Shown here one piece after another: positions 1 through 7,032 of a stretch of 43,827 bases of DNA; within the stretch, counting starts at the first letter, position 1; every line of letters begins with the position of its first letter. The position numbers were made by a program, and so were the translations under genes. The DNA comes from Planctomycetota bacterium (GTDB taxonomy: Bacteria; Planctomycetota; MHYJ01; JACQXL01; JACQZI01): the NCBI GenBank assembly GCA_016207825.1, contig JACQZI010000005.1:65122-108948 (forward strand). Reading direction: 5' to 3'. The notes beneath the pieces were generated by a model, which saw only the letters and a program-made list of their open reading frames with translations, was not told the DNA's origin and did not search any database.

Positions 1-1
1 C

Positions 2-1402
2 GTCCTTGGGCCGACCCACGAGGAAATTGTAACCGACCTCGTTGCCAACGAAATACGCTCTTACCGGCAGCTGCCGGTAACGCTTTACCAGATACAGACA
101 AAATTCCGCGATGAGATGCGCCCGCGCTTCGGCATCATCCGCTCCAAGGAATTCCTGATGATGGACGCCTACAGCTTTGATACAACCAAGGAAGGTCTGG
201 ACAAAAGCTACCAGGCGATGTACGACGCCTATTGCCGGATATTCGACCGCTGCGGGGTGAAATACAGCATAGTCGAGGCGGAAAGCGGCCTGATGGGCGG
301 CAATGTTTCCCACGAATTCATGACGCCTTCTGCCATGGGCGAGGATTTATTCGTCACCTGCCCGAAGTGCAATTACGGGGCAAACATCGTGCTGGCACCG
401 GCCAACATGAAGATAACCAAAGACGCGACCATCACGCTTAAACCGATGTCAGAAATACTAACGCCCGGTAAAACTTCTATAGAAGCGATAAGCGAGTTCC
501 TCAAGGCAAAACCGGAAATGATGCTAAAAACACTTATCTGCATGGCAAACGGGAAACCGATTGCCGTCTTGTTAAGAGGCGACCACGAACTTAATGTTTA
601 TAAGCTCTCTCAACTGGTCGGCACGAATAATATCTCCATGGCGGATGTAGAAACAATACAAAAAGTCACCGGCGGACCGATGGGATTTTCCGGGCCGGTC
701 GGATTAAAGGGGATAGAAATCATCGCAGATAACGCGGTGCTTGGGATGAGGAACTTCGTGGCAGGCGCCAACAAGTTTGATACGCATCTGGTGAATGTCA
801 ATCTAACCCGCGATTTCACTTTCTCCAAGGCGGCGGATATCCGGGTAGTCGCGGAAGGAGATTTGTGCCCGAAGTGCGGTGAAAAACTTACCATATCGCA
901 CGGGATAGAAATCGGGCATGTATTTAAGCTCGGCACTCGTTATTCGGAGGCGCTCTCGGCAAGCTTCCTGGATGAAAAAGGCAATCTACTGCCTGATATC
1001 ATGGGCTGTTACGGAATCGGGGTTAACCGTATCATCGCCTCGTTCATCGAAAATTCCTATGACGAAAACGGTATCATTTGGTCAAACGAAATCGCACCGT
1101 ATGACGTGGTTATTTCCTCCATCAATCCGGAAAAGGAAGAAATCGCCCGAATATCGCAGATGCTTTATACAAAGCTCGCGGCAAAGGGAGTGGATGTCCT
1201 GTGGGACGACCGCGACCTTTCAGCCGGGATTAAGTTCAAGGATGCGGATTTGATAGGGATTCCCATCCGCGTCACGGTCGGCAAATACGCGATAGAAAAA
1301 CAAACTGTGGATATCAAGTTACGCAAGGAACTAAAACAGAAAGCGGTCCCGGTGGCAGACGCAGTGAACGAAACCATGCAACTCCTAAGCCCGATGGAGT
1401 GA
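2..1402 (+). CDS. proS: Prolyl-tRNA synthetase, bacterial type (5' end outside window)
   Basis: Class II aminoacyl-tRNA synthetase that charges tRNA-Pro in the cytoplasm. The reading frame is already open at base 2 and begins with VLGPTHEEIVTDL, the class II motif 2 region of ProRS, so the N-terminus (motif 1) lies off the left edge. The first in-window ATG (116) is not the real start. A bacterial editing (YbaK-like INS) domain follows, roughly between a CPKC knuckle and the segment around base 800. The chain then returns to the catalytic core with motif 3, GIGVNRIIAS, and ends in the anticodon-binding domain (VDVLWDDRDLSAGIKFKDAD). The stop is TGA at 1400-1402. It is convergent with the DUF35 gene that follows, separated by 34 bp without a strong terminator. 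Family assignment is secure. Confidence 0.97.
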   Translation, partial: VLGPTHEEIVTDLVANEIRSYRQLPVTLYQIQTKFRDEMRPRFGIIRSKEFLMMDAYSFDTTKEGLDKSYQAMYDAYCRIFDRCGVKYSIVEAESGLMGGNVSHEFMTPSAMGEDLFVTCPKCNYGANIVLAPANMKITKDATITLKPMSEILTPGKTSIEAISEFLKAKPEMMLKTLICMANGKPIAVLLRGDHELNVYKLSQLVGTNNISMADVETIQKVTGGPMGFSGPVGLKGIEIIADNAVLGMRNFVAGANKFDTHLVNVNLTRDFTFSKAADIRVVAEGDLCPKCGEKLTISHGIEIGHVFKLGTRYSEALSASFLDEKGNLLPDIMGCYGIGVNRIIASFIENSYDENGIIWSNEIAPYDVVISSINPEKEEIARISQMLYTKLAAKGVDVLWDDRDLSAGIKFKDADLIGIPIRVTVGKYAIEKQTVDIKLRKELKQKAVPVADAVNETMQLLSPME

Positions 1403-1436
1403 CAAATCCGACATATCCTTTAAGCCTTAAGAATTT

Positions 1437-1883
1437 TTACGTCGGAATAAAATACTTTATATCAAGAATACTGCCGGTCCGTTTTTTGGGCTCGTTATAG
1501 ACAGGAACCACGTTCATCCCGATTTTGATTTCTTCCAGGCGAGCCTCCCCTATTTTATGCAAGATTCCCCCGGTGATTCCCTTAAACGTGATAAATGCCA
1601 CGATGATCGGTTCCAGTAAAGCCATGCCGTTCATATCCGTATAAGAGATGGTAAATGTCTGGATGGTCCCTTTTTTGGGAACGGGCTTCCATTTATCCAG
1701 TGTCTTAAAACAGCTTTCGCAGTATAATCTGGGAGGGAGGTAAAGCTTGCGGCATTTGGAGCAGACCGTACCCATAAGTTTTTCCTTGTCGCGTATTTCG
1801 CGGAAGAACCTTTCGCCGGCCAAGCCCGCGGTATAGATATATTCAACGGGCATATTGCCTTTCCAACGAATGAAATCGCTCAT
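1437..1883 (-). CDS. DUF35 zinc-ribbon/OB-fold protein (first of two)
   Basis: A 148-residue protein of the ChsH2/DUF35 type: an N-terminal helix, a rubredoxin-like zinc ribbon with Cys41, Cys44, Cys55 and Cys58 (CSKC...CESC), then an OB-fold (TFTISYTDMNGMALLEP onwards). Family members usually bind acyl-CoA and act as accessory subunits beside thiolases, HMG-CoA synthase or acyl-CoA dehydrogenase/hydratase partners. No such partner gene is present here, so substrate and pathway are unknown. The ATG at 1883 is preceded by AAAGGAG at 7-nt spacing, a good start. It is the last gene of the minus-strand run and is separated by 98 bp from its paralogue upstream (1982-2533). Confidence 0.88.
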   Translation of the reverse strand: MSDFIRWKGNMPVEYIYTAGLAGERFFREIRDKEKLMGTVCSKCRKLYLPPRLYCESCFKTLDKWKPVPKKGTIQTFTISYTDMNGMALLEPIIVAFITFKGITGGILHKIGEARLEEIKIGMNVVPVYNEPKKRTGSILDIKYFIPT

Positions 1884-1921
1884 AATTTACTCCTTTATAT
1901 ACACAAAAACACGGAATTAAT

Positions 1922-1953
1922 ACGAAAGCACAAAGGATTTACTCTTTCGTGCT
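1922..1953. repeat. Small inverted repeat between the two DUF35 genes
   Basis: ACGAAAG at 1922-1928 pairs with CTTTCGT at 1944-1950, and AGCAC/GTGCT can extend the stem in an alternative register. It occupies most of the 98-bp gap between two co-directional genes. The 'cacgaaa/tttcgtg' wording resembles dispersed intergenic repeats in many bacterial genomes. No T-run follows on either strand, so it is not a clear terminator. Confidence 0.3.
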
Positions 1954-1981
1954 ATCGTTCCGCTAATTTCGCGGTTTCGGG

Positions 1982-2533
1982 TTAAACAGGCTTAAAATAT
2001 TTTATATCCGTAATGGCGCCGGTACGCTGGGCTGGTTCTTTCCAGACGGCTTTGACGCGCAGGCCAACCCTGACCTTTCGCGGCTCGATTTCGCCCAGAA
2101 GGTGCATGATGCCCATTCCGGGAGAAGCGCCGTCTATCTCGACAACCGCCGGTATCTGCGGCTCAACCAGCCGTTTCATATTCCAGCTGATATAGCAGAG
2201 CGAAAACGTGTTGACCGTACCGGTATCCTGCAAAGGAATCCAATCCGAAGTAGGCTTGAAGCACCACTCGCAAAACATCCTCGGCGGGATAAGCACCCTG
2301 GAGCAATGCTGGCAACGGCGCGCCAAAAGCACGCCTTTTTTCAAGCCTTCCAGGTATCTGCCGATAGCCACGCCAGCATCCCATTGGTATTCCAGGATAG
2401 GTTTAAAAGAAGTAAGGCAAAGGTTGCCTTCGGTAAAATCATCGTTTTTAAGAGCCATGCCCGGTTTTATCTTAAAAGACTGGGGTTTTACCTGAACGAC
2501 CTTTTTAACTTTCTGCACTCGTTTTTTTCTCAT
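1982..2533 (-). CDS. DUF35 zinc-ribbon/OB-fold protein (second of two)
   Basis: A 183-residue paralogue of the neighbouring DUF35 protein, with a longer basic N-terminal tail (MRKKRVQKVKK). Its zinc ribbon uses Cys74, Cys77, Cys88 and Cys91 (CQHC...CEWC), followed by the OB-fold region (TFSLCYISWNMKRLVEP). Both proteins end in a similar phrase (AITDIKYFKPV here, SILDIKYFIPT in the other), which supports duplication. The ATG at 2533 overlaps the TGA of the HD-GYP gene in an ATGA junction, suggesting translational coupling. The nearest GGGAG lies about 15 nt upstream, so a later start at Met26 (MALKNDDF) cannot be excluded. As with its partner, no thiolase or synthase gene adjoins it. Confidence 0.86.
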   Translation of the reverse strand: MRKKRVQKVKKVVQVKPQSFKIKPGMALKNDDFTEGNLCLTSFKPILEYQWDAGVAIGRYLEGLKKGVLLARRCQHCSRVLIPPRMFCEWCFKPTSDWIPLQDTGTVNTFSLCYISWNMKRLVEPQIPAVVEIDGASPGMGIMHLLGEIEPRKVRVGLRVKAVWKEPAQRTGAITDIKYFKPV

Positions 2534-3612
2534 ACTAAAATATTTATTCTCCCTTTCCGATACATAGATAAAAACGCCTCGTTAACAAGAGGGTCGAACT
2601 GCTTGCCTGAAAGCAGTGAAATTTCTTTAATGGCATAATCCACATCCATTGCCTGGCGATAAGGACGGTCCATAGTCATGGCATCAAAAGTATCTGCCAG
2701 GCAGATAATCCTGGAAAGGAGAGGGATCTCATCCCCTTTTAAGCCCTGGGGGTAACCGCCGCCATCGTATTGCTCGTGGTGGGCAAGGATAACCCGCGCC
2801 AGTGATTTGTTTATATTATAAATAATGTTGTATCCGATAATCGGATGCATGCGGATTGATTGCAGTTCCAGTTTGGTCAGGTTCGTATCCTTGGAAAGAA
2901 GCGTGTCTTTCAAGGTAACCTTGCCGATATCATGCAGGACCGCGGCCAGGCTCAAATCCTGTTTTTGGAGCTCGGTCAGTTTCATTTCATCGGCAATAAT
3001 CATGCAGTATTCCTTGACTCTTAAAGAATGGCCGTGGGTATAGCGGTCGCGCTCTTCCAGAAACCTTATGCAAACCTCTGCCAGCTGGGTAAAGGCATAA
3101 GGATTCTCTCGGCGAAGCCCGATGGTAATCATATTGATTATCGGCTGAATGAGTTCAATATCGGACATGGCAAGTTTACGGCTTCCGTTAGAGGCGATTT
3201 CCATCACGCCGAAGAACTCGCCGAAAACGACAAGCGGAATAGCCAGTATGGATTTTTTGCCGTTAGAGTTTTGTTTCCCGGCAACATTAGCCGAGATAAA
3301 CTTTTCTTCTTCAGCGTAATACGGGTCGGAGGAAATGTCTTCGATAATAAGCGGCTTAAGATTAAACGCCGTTCGTCCGGCCACGCCTTTGCCTTTGGGT
3401 ATCTTTATTTCACGGCGCAGTTCATCGGAACCCTTGCCCACGCTGCAGAAAGTATAAAGCTCTTCGGTATGCTCGTCAATTTCAAAGAGGAGGCAGCTTT
3501 CCGCCTTGAGTATATTCAGGATGTTCTCGCACAACTCAAACAAATAACCGTGCTGGTCAATCCTGTCAATTTTATTAAGGACATCAAAAATAGGTTTTTC
3601 CGAAGGTTTCAT
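2530..3612 (-). CDS. GAF-HD-GYP cyclic di-GMP phosphodiesterase
   Basis: A 360-residue cytoplasmic signalling protein. An N-terminal GAF sensor domain (about residues 20-165, with the typical GKGVAGRTAF and SILAIPLVVFGEFFGVMEIA stretches) is joined to a complete HD-GYP domain. The metal-binding HD is His227-Asp228 in LHDIGK, followed by HHE at 278-280, DGGGYPQGLKG at 283-293 and the ADTFDAMTMDRPYR block. All hallmark residues are intact, so hydrolysis of c-di-GMP is expected. The ligand of the GAF domain is unknown. There is no Shine-Dalgarno sequence before the ATG at 3612. It starts 7 bp after the HU gene and overlaps the second DUF35 gene by 4 bp, so it is probably read in one transcript with them. 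Confidence 0.93.
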   Translation of the reverse strand: MKPSEKPIFDVLNKIDRIDQHGYLFELCENILNILKAESCLLFEIDEHTEELYTFCSVGKGSDELRREIKIPKGKGVAGRTAFNLKPLIIEDISSDPYYAEEEKFISANVAGKQNSNGKKSILAIPLVVFGEFFGVMEIASNGSRKLAMSDIELIQPIINMITIGLRRENPYAFTQLAEVCIRFLEERDRYTHGHSLRVKEYCMIIADEMKLTELQKQDLSLAAVLHDIGKVTLKDTLLSKDTNLTKLELQSIRMHPIIGYNIIYNINKSLARVILAHHEQYDGGGYPQGLKGDEIPLLSRIICLADTFDAMTMDRPYRQAMDVDYAIKEISLLSGKQFDPLVNEAFLSMYRKGRINILV

Positions 3613-3619
3613 ATTTTAA

Positions 3620-3910
3620 TTACACTATTTTCTGATACATCATGGTACCGGGCTTAAAGGTAACCACTTTTCGTTTCGGGAGCATGACCGGTTCGCCGGT
3701 GCGCGGGTTGCGCGCCTGACGGGGTTTCCTTATCTTAACCAGAAACACACCGAAGTTTCTCAATTCCAGCCGGCCTTTTTCCGCAAGGATATCGATGATG
3801 GCATCAAACGTTCCCTGGACGATTTTCAAAACATCGGTTTGGGGCATATGCTGCTGCTTGGCGATGCGTAAAGCGATATGCCTTTTGGTAACAGCATCTT
3901 TTTTAGCCAT
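3620..3910 (-). CDS. HU/IHF-family DNA-binding protein
   Basis: A 96-residue nucleoid protein. The HU signature is clear: GRLELRNFGVFLVKIRK followed by the flexible DNA-clasping arm with RNPRTGEPV, where the intercalating proline sits. It should bind and bend DNA as a homo- or heterodimer. Whether it behaves like HU (non-specific) or IHF (site-specific) cannot be told from sequence. The start at 3910 has an excellent AAAGGAG at 7-nt spacing. It lies between the ChaN-PDZ gene and the HD-GYP gene in the same orientation. A DNA-bending protein is of interest given the helically phased repeat arrays elsewhere in the window, but any link is speculation. Confidence 0.95.
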   Translation of the reverse strand: MAKKDAVTKRHIALRIAKQQHMPQTDVLKIVQGTFDAIIDILAEKGRLELRNFGVFLVKIRKPRQARNPRTGEPVMLPKRKVVTFKPGTMMYQKIV

Positions 3911-3929
3911 AGATTTACTCCTTTCTTGA

Positions 3930-5240
3930 TTATTCCGGTTTTACTTTAATCTTTTTCTCTTCACCACCACGGATGACAGTCAGCTCAATTTCATCACCTG
4001 CTTTTTTCTCCATCATTATCATTTTTAACTCGACTGCGGTGCTGGTTTTTTTGCCGTCAATCGCGATAATAATATCGCCAACCTCTAAACCGGCTTTTTC
4101 TCCAGGAGACCCGGGATTAACCTGAGCAATCTTCATTCCTTCCTTGTCATCGCCGGCCGGTTCAATCATCAAACCTATAGTGGGTGTTTTCTTATTCATA
4201 TCAATCTGTTCGGTAAAATAAACGTAATCAGCCGGCGGGAGGTTGTTGGCCTTTAAACCCTTCTTGAAATCTGACAAGCCCTCAACGGAAACCAGCAGAA
4301 TAGTCCGGAAAGCCATATTGGTCCTTTTTGCCATGCGTTCGGGTATGCCGAATTTATAAATTATATGGCCTCCCCCAACGAATACGACCATCTGCCCCGG
4401 TTGGGACAGGACGTCGCTGTTGTCCCGAGGCTTTTTATCTTCTGTCCCATCGCCGCTATCGCTTTGGGGAGGTTGCTGCTGTGCGGATTTAAAATACTTG
4501 GCGATTGCATCCGCCATGCCATCTTCCCAGAGGCATTGTGCTTCGTAGAAGTTGTCCATATTCATCATCTTGCTGTGGTCGCCTTCCCCAAAAATGGAGT
4601 TGATATATTTCTTATGTGCTTCATTAGCAGTATCTATCGATTCCGGGATTTGTTTCTTTTCCTCATCGCTCAATCCTTTTAAGCCTTTCTGTGCGACCTT
4701 TCTGGTTATTTCTGCAGGAACATTCAGCGCGATTACCGGTAGTTTATTGGCTTTGGCAAACAAAACCGTCGGGCGGTAAAATTCCCATGGATACCCCCAA
4801 CGTTCTTCATATTCCGTGTTTTTAAGCATATCTGTTTCTGTAATTTCATTCTTAAGATATGCGTTAAGGTCTTTCTGGTAAGGATGCTGGAACATTTCCA
4901 ACCCCAAAACCATATCCTTGGATTTATCATATAGAGCTTTGAATACCTTTTCCTGGACCAGATGGTGGGAGACATCCATATGCATCTCGCCGATAAAAAC
5001 AACCGGGACTTTGGAAATGTCCTTAACCATATCATCGAATGAAATAAATCCACCTTTTTTTATGTTCAGGATTTTATTCTTTACGTTCTCTGCCTTGCAT
5101 GAATGAACCACCTGCATCCAGGGAGGAGCTTCCGGTGCTTTTTCCTTTGAAGGCTCTGCAGGTTTATCTTCACTATATGCCAGATTTAAAATAGCCGCTA
5201 ACGAAAGAAATAAAGCCAAATACGCCAGTTTTTTTATCAT
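3930..5240 (-). CDS. Exported ChaN-like (Tiki superfamily) protein with C-terminal PDZ domain
   Basis: A 436-residue secreted protein. An N-terminal signal peptide (MIKKLAYLALFLSLAAILNL) precedes a ChaN-like haem-binding/Tiki-superfamily domain at about residues 60-310. Recognisable pieces are VVFIGEMHMDVSHH, GLEMFQHPYQK, WGYPWEFYRP and a later VVFVGGGHIIYKFGIP. Family members carry conserved Glu/His residues that bind haem or metal, and some are predicted proteases. A PDZ domain occupies about 350-436 (QVNPGSPGEKAGLEVGDII). Between the domains is a low-complexity linker with QQQPPQSDSGDG. The start has AGGAG at 9-nt spacing, and that site overlaps the last codons of dapB (2-bp gap). A periplasmic or envelope location is likely; substrate unknown. 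Confidence 0.87.
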   Translation of the reverse strand: MIKKLAYLALFLSLAAILNLAYSEDKPAEPSKEKAPEAPPWMQVVHSCKAENVKNKILNIKKGGFISFDDMVKDISKVPVVFIGEMHMDVSHHLVQEKVFKALYDKSKDMVLGLEMFQHPYQKDLNAYLKNEITETDMLKNTEYEERWGYPWEFYRPTVLFAKANKLPVIALNVPAEITRKVAQKGLKGLSDEEKKQIPESIDTANEAHKKYINSIFGEGDHSKMMNMDNFYEAQCLWEDGMADAIAKYFKSAQQQPPQSDSGDGTEDKKPRDNSDVLSQPGQMVVFVGGGHIIYKFGIPERMAKRTNMAFRTILLVSVEGLSDFKKGLKANNLPPADYVYFTEQIDMNKKTPTIGLMIEPAGDDKEGMKIAQVNPGSPGEKAGLEVGDIIIAIDGKKTSTAVELKMIMMEKKAGDEIELTVIRGGEEKKIKVKPE

Positions 5241-5242
5241 GC

Positions 5243-5986
5243 TTATTCACTCCTTAAAATATTGCTTAACGCATAAAATCCGGCTTTTTTGCGGGCAAGG
5301 ATAACAGCCGCTTTCAAAGCACCGTAAACGAATGCATCTCGGCTGTCTACTTTATGGGTTAGCTCAATTCTTTCTCCCGGAATAGCGAAGATTATTTTAT
5401 GTTCTCCGACAACCTGTCCCACTCTTACCGAATGGATAGGCATACTTTTTCGTTTCAGGTCTTTAAGCAATGCTTGAGCCAGCTTAAGAGCAGTTCCGCT
5501 GGGTGCATCACGCTTGGCGCTATGGTGGGTTTCGATAATCTCAGCATTCACATTTTTACCAAAGCTTTTTATTGCCTCGCTTCCAAGCTGCCCTAAAAGA
5601 CCGGCTCCCTGGCTGAAATTGGGGTTTAATAAAACCGGTATCAACTTTCCGGCATCTTTTATCTTTTTTAACTGCGCCGGATTAAAACCAGTCGTCCCGA
5701 TTAACAACGCTATCCTATACTTTTTGCAAACATCAAGGCAATTCATTGTAGCGGAAGGTGTTGAAAAGTCAAGGATTACGTCTGCTATTTTTCCGTTAAC
5801 GGCATCCGTTATTAAAAGACGTTCGCGACTGTCAAAACCGGCTGTATTTCCAATATCTTTTCCTAACAATCGATGGCCCGGCTTTTCCAAGGCAATCGTA
5901 AGCTTAACGCCCGGCTGCTGAGAAGCCAAACCGGCAAGCCTTAATCCCATCTTGCCGCAAGCGCCGTTAATTCCTATTTTAATCAT
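5243..5986 (-). CDS. dapB: 4-hydroxy-tetrahydrodipicolinate reductase
   Basis: NAD(P)H-dependent reductase of the lysine/diaminopimelate pathway, acting just after DapA (encoded separately at 23583-24458). It is 247 residues long, close to the family norm. The nucleotide-binding glycine motif is GACGKMG at residues 8-14, and the catalytic/substrate block ETHHSAKRDAPSGTA contains His154, His155 and Lys158. The DFSTPSAT segment and the C-terminal GALKAAVILARKKAGFY agree with the family. The ribosome binding site is weak. The gene begins 32 bp after the 3' end of tRNA-Glu on the same strand, with no obvious promoter or terminator between, so tRNAs and dapB may share a transcript. Confidence 0.95.
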   Translation of the reverse strand: MIKIGINGACGKMGLRLAGLASQQPGVKLTIALEKPGHRLLGKDIGNTAGFDSRERLLITDAVNGKIADVILDFSTPSATMNCLDVCKKYRIALLIGTTGFNPAQLKKIKDAGKLIPVLLNPNFSQGAGLLGQLGSEAIKSFGKNVNAEIIETHHSAKRDAPSGTALKLAQALLKDLKRKSMPIHSVRVGQVVGEHKIIFAIPGERIELTHKVDSRDAFVYGALKAAVILARKKAGFYALSNILRSE

Positions 5987-6018
5987 CGGTGACCCGCAAA
6001 CTATTTTCCACTGTTTAA

Positions 6019-6091
6019 TACCCCCATGGGGATTTGAACCCCAGTCCCGAGACTGAGAATCTCGTATCCTTGGCCGCTAGACGATGGGGGC
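6019..6091 (-). tRNA. tRNA-Glu (anticodon CTC)
   Basis: On the minus strand the acceptor arm GCCCCCA pairs with TGGGGGT (G1 wobbles with T72), leaving A73. The T arm reads GGGGTTCAAATCCCC. The anticodon stem CGAGA/TCTCG encloses the loop TTCTCAG, giving anticodon CTC for GAG codons. CCA is not encoded. It lies 35 bp after tRNA-Gln and 32 bp before dapB. Confidence 0.96.
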
Positions 6092-6126
6092 TTCTTCTGT
6101 GCCCCGCTTAAGTAATAGAATGATAA

Positions 6127-6197
6127 CTGCCGGACTAGGATTCGAACCTAGATACACAGATCCAGAGTCTGCGGTCCTACCGTTAGACGATCCGGCA
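6127..6197 (-). tRNA. tRNA-Gln (anticodon CTG)
   Basis: The minus strand gives acceptor TGCCGGA/TCCGGCA with discriminator G73, and T arm CTAGGTTCGAATCCTAG. The anticodon stem GCAGA/TCTGT holds the loop CTCTGGA, so the anticodon is CTG and reads CAG. CCA is not encoded. It is the first gene of the tRNA-Gln/tRNA-Glu pair and has a good promoter just upstream (6217-6245). Confidence 0.96.
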
Positions 6198-6216
6198 ATA
6201 GAGAAACAAGCCTTAA

Positions 6217-6245
6217 TTTATACAATTTTGCGGCAGATAAATCAA
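6217..6245 (-). promoter_or_regulatory. Probable sigma70-type promoter for tRNA-Gln/tRNA-Glu (and possibly dapB)
   Basis: On the minus strand TTGATT (6240-6245) and TATAAA (6217-6222) are separated by exactly 17 bp and end about 20 bp before the tRNA-Gln 5' end. It is back to back with the plus-strand promoter at 6258-6286. Confidence 0.65.
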
Positions 6246-6257
6246 GATATTTTATAA

Positions 6258-6286
6258 TTGACCTTTTATGTATCTTGTTATAGTAT
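6258..6286 (+). promoter_or_regulatory. Probable sigma70-type promoter for the peptidase C26 gene
   Basis: TTGACC (6258-6263), a 17-bp spacer, then TAGTAT (6281-6286), 31 bp before the ATG at 6318. The intergenic region is divergent, with the tRNA promoter on the other strand. Confidence 0.55.
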
Positions 6287-6317
6287 ATCAACTTAAAATA
6301 ATACGGGGTTTTGCAAT

Positions 6318-7025
6318 ATGCTTATAGGGATTAACTGCGATATGGTTCATAAAAAAGATTCCGACTATTGCCAATTGCCGGAAAATTATTACCAGGCAGT
6401 GAGGCGTGCGGGAGGACTTCCGATTATCTTGCCTTCAATCACCGATAAAAAAACAATAACCGAATTGTTAGGCTTAATCGACGGGCTGGTTTTTTCCGGA
6501 GGGGATGATATCCACCCCGCGGTTTACGGAGAAAAAATATTGCCTAAAACAAACCTGATCCTGAAAGCGAAGCAACAGTTTGATTTCTCGCTGGTGCGGC
6601 AGGCTTGGCACAAACGTATTCCAACTCTCGGCATCTGTTACGGCGCACAACTTATGAATGTGGCTTTGGGCGGAAACCTTATCCAGGATATAAAACGCGA
6701 CCTATCGCTTGGCTCGCACAGTTTCACAAAACACCGGCTATATATCCTAGAAACATCCCTTCTGTATAATATAATCCGAAAACCTTCTATCCATGTTAAC
6801 AGCCTTCATCATCAAGCAATCAGGGAAATTGGTAAAAGCCTGCGGATAAGCGCGCGGTCTGATGACGGCTTGACAGAAGGAATAGAATCAAAACTGCCTG
6901 GCCACTTTTTTATCGGTGTGCAATGGCATCCAGAAAAGATAATGGATACGCCCGAATCAAAAAGCTTATTTAAGGAATTAATCCGGCAGGCAAAAATATA
7001 TTCCGAGACCCAAAAGTGCGGCTAA
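6318..7025 (+). CDS. Peptidase C26 / gamma-glutamyl-gamma-aminobutyrate hydrolase-like class I amidotransferase
   Basis: A 235-residue cytoplasmic hydrolase of the PuuD-like class I glutamine amidotransferase fold. Visible motifs are GLVFSGGDDIHPAVYGE, the nucleophile elbow GICYGAQLMNVALGG with Cys107, the HVNSLHHQAI segment, and the His-Glu part of the triad in VGVQWHPE. Most relatives have Arg right after the nucleophile (GICRG); here it is Tyr. Family members cleave gamma-glutamyl bonds, for example in putrescine breakdown, but no polyamine genes adjoin it, so the substrate is open. The start has a GGGG at about 10-nt spacing. It is convergent with the lipoprotein gene at 7033. Confidence 0.9.
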   Translation: MLIGINCDMVHKKDSDYCQLPENYYQAVRRAGGLPIILPSITDKKTITELLGLIDGLVFSGGDDIHPAVYGEKILPKTNLILKAKQQFDFSLVRQAWHKRIPTLGICYGAQLMNVALGGNLIQDIKRDLSLGSHSFTKHRLYILETSLLYNIIRKPSIHVNSLHHQAIREIGKSLRISARSDDGLTEGIESKLPGHFFIGVQWHPEKIMDTPESKSLFKELIRQAKIYSETQKCG

Positions 7026-7032
7026 ACCAATA

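Noticed and set aside
1403-1436. Terminator between proS and the DUF35 gene
   Set aside because: Only a short CTTAAG-type palindrome before a T-run; the stem is too weak to call.
2102-2638. 178-residue plus-strand open reading frame
   Set aside because: Antisense shadow of the second DUF35 gene and the end of the HD-GYP gene, both with strong motifs.
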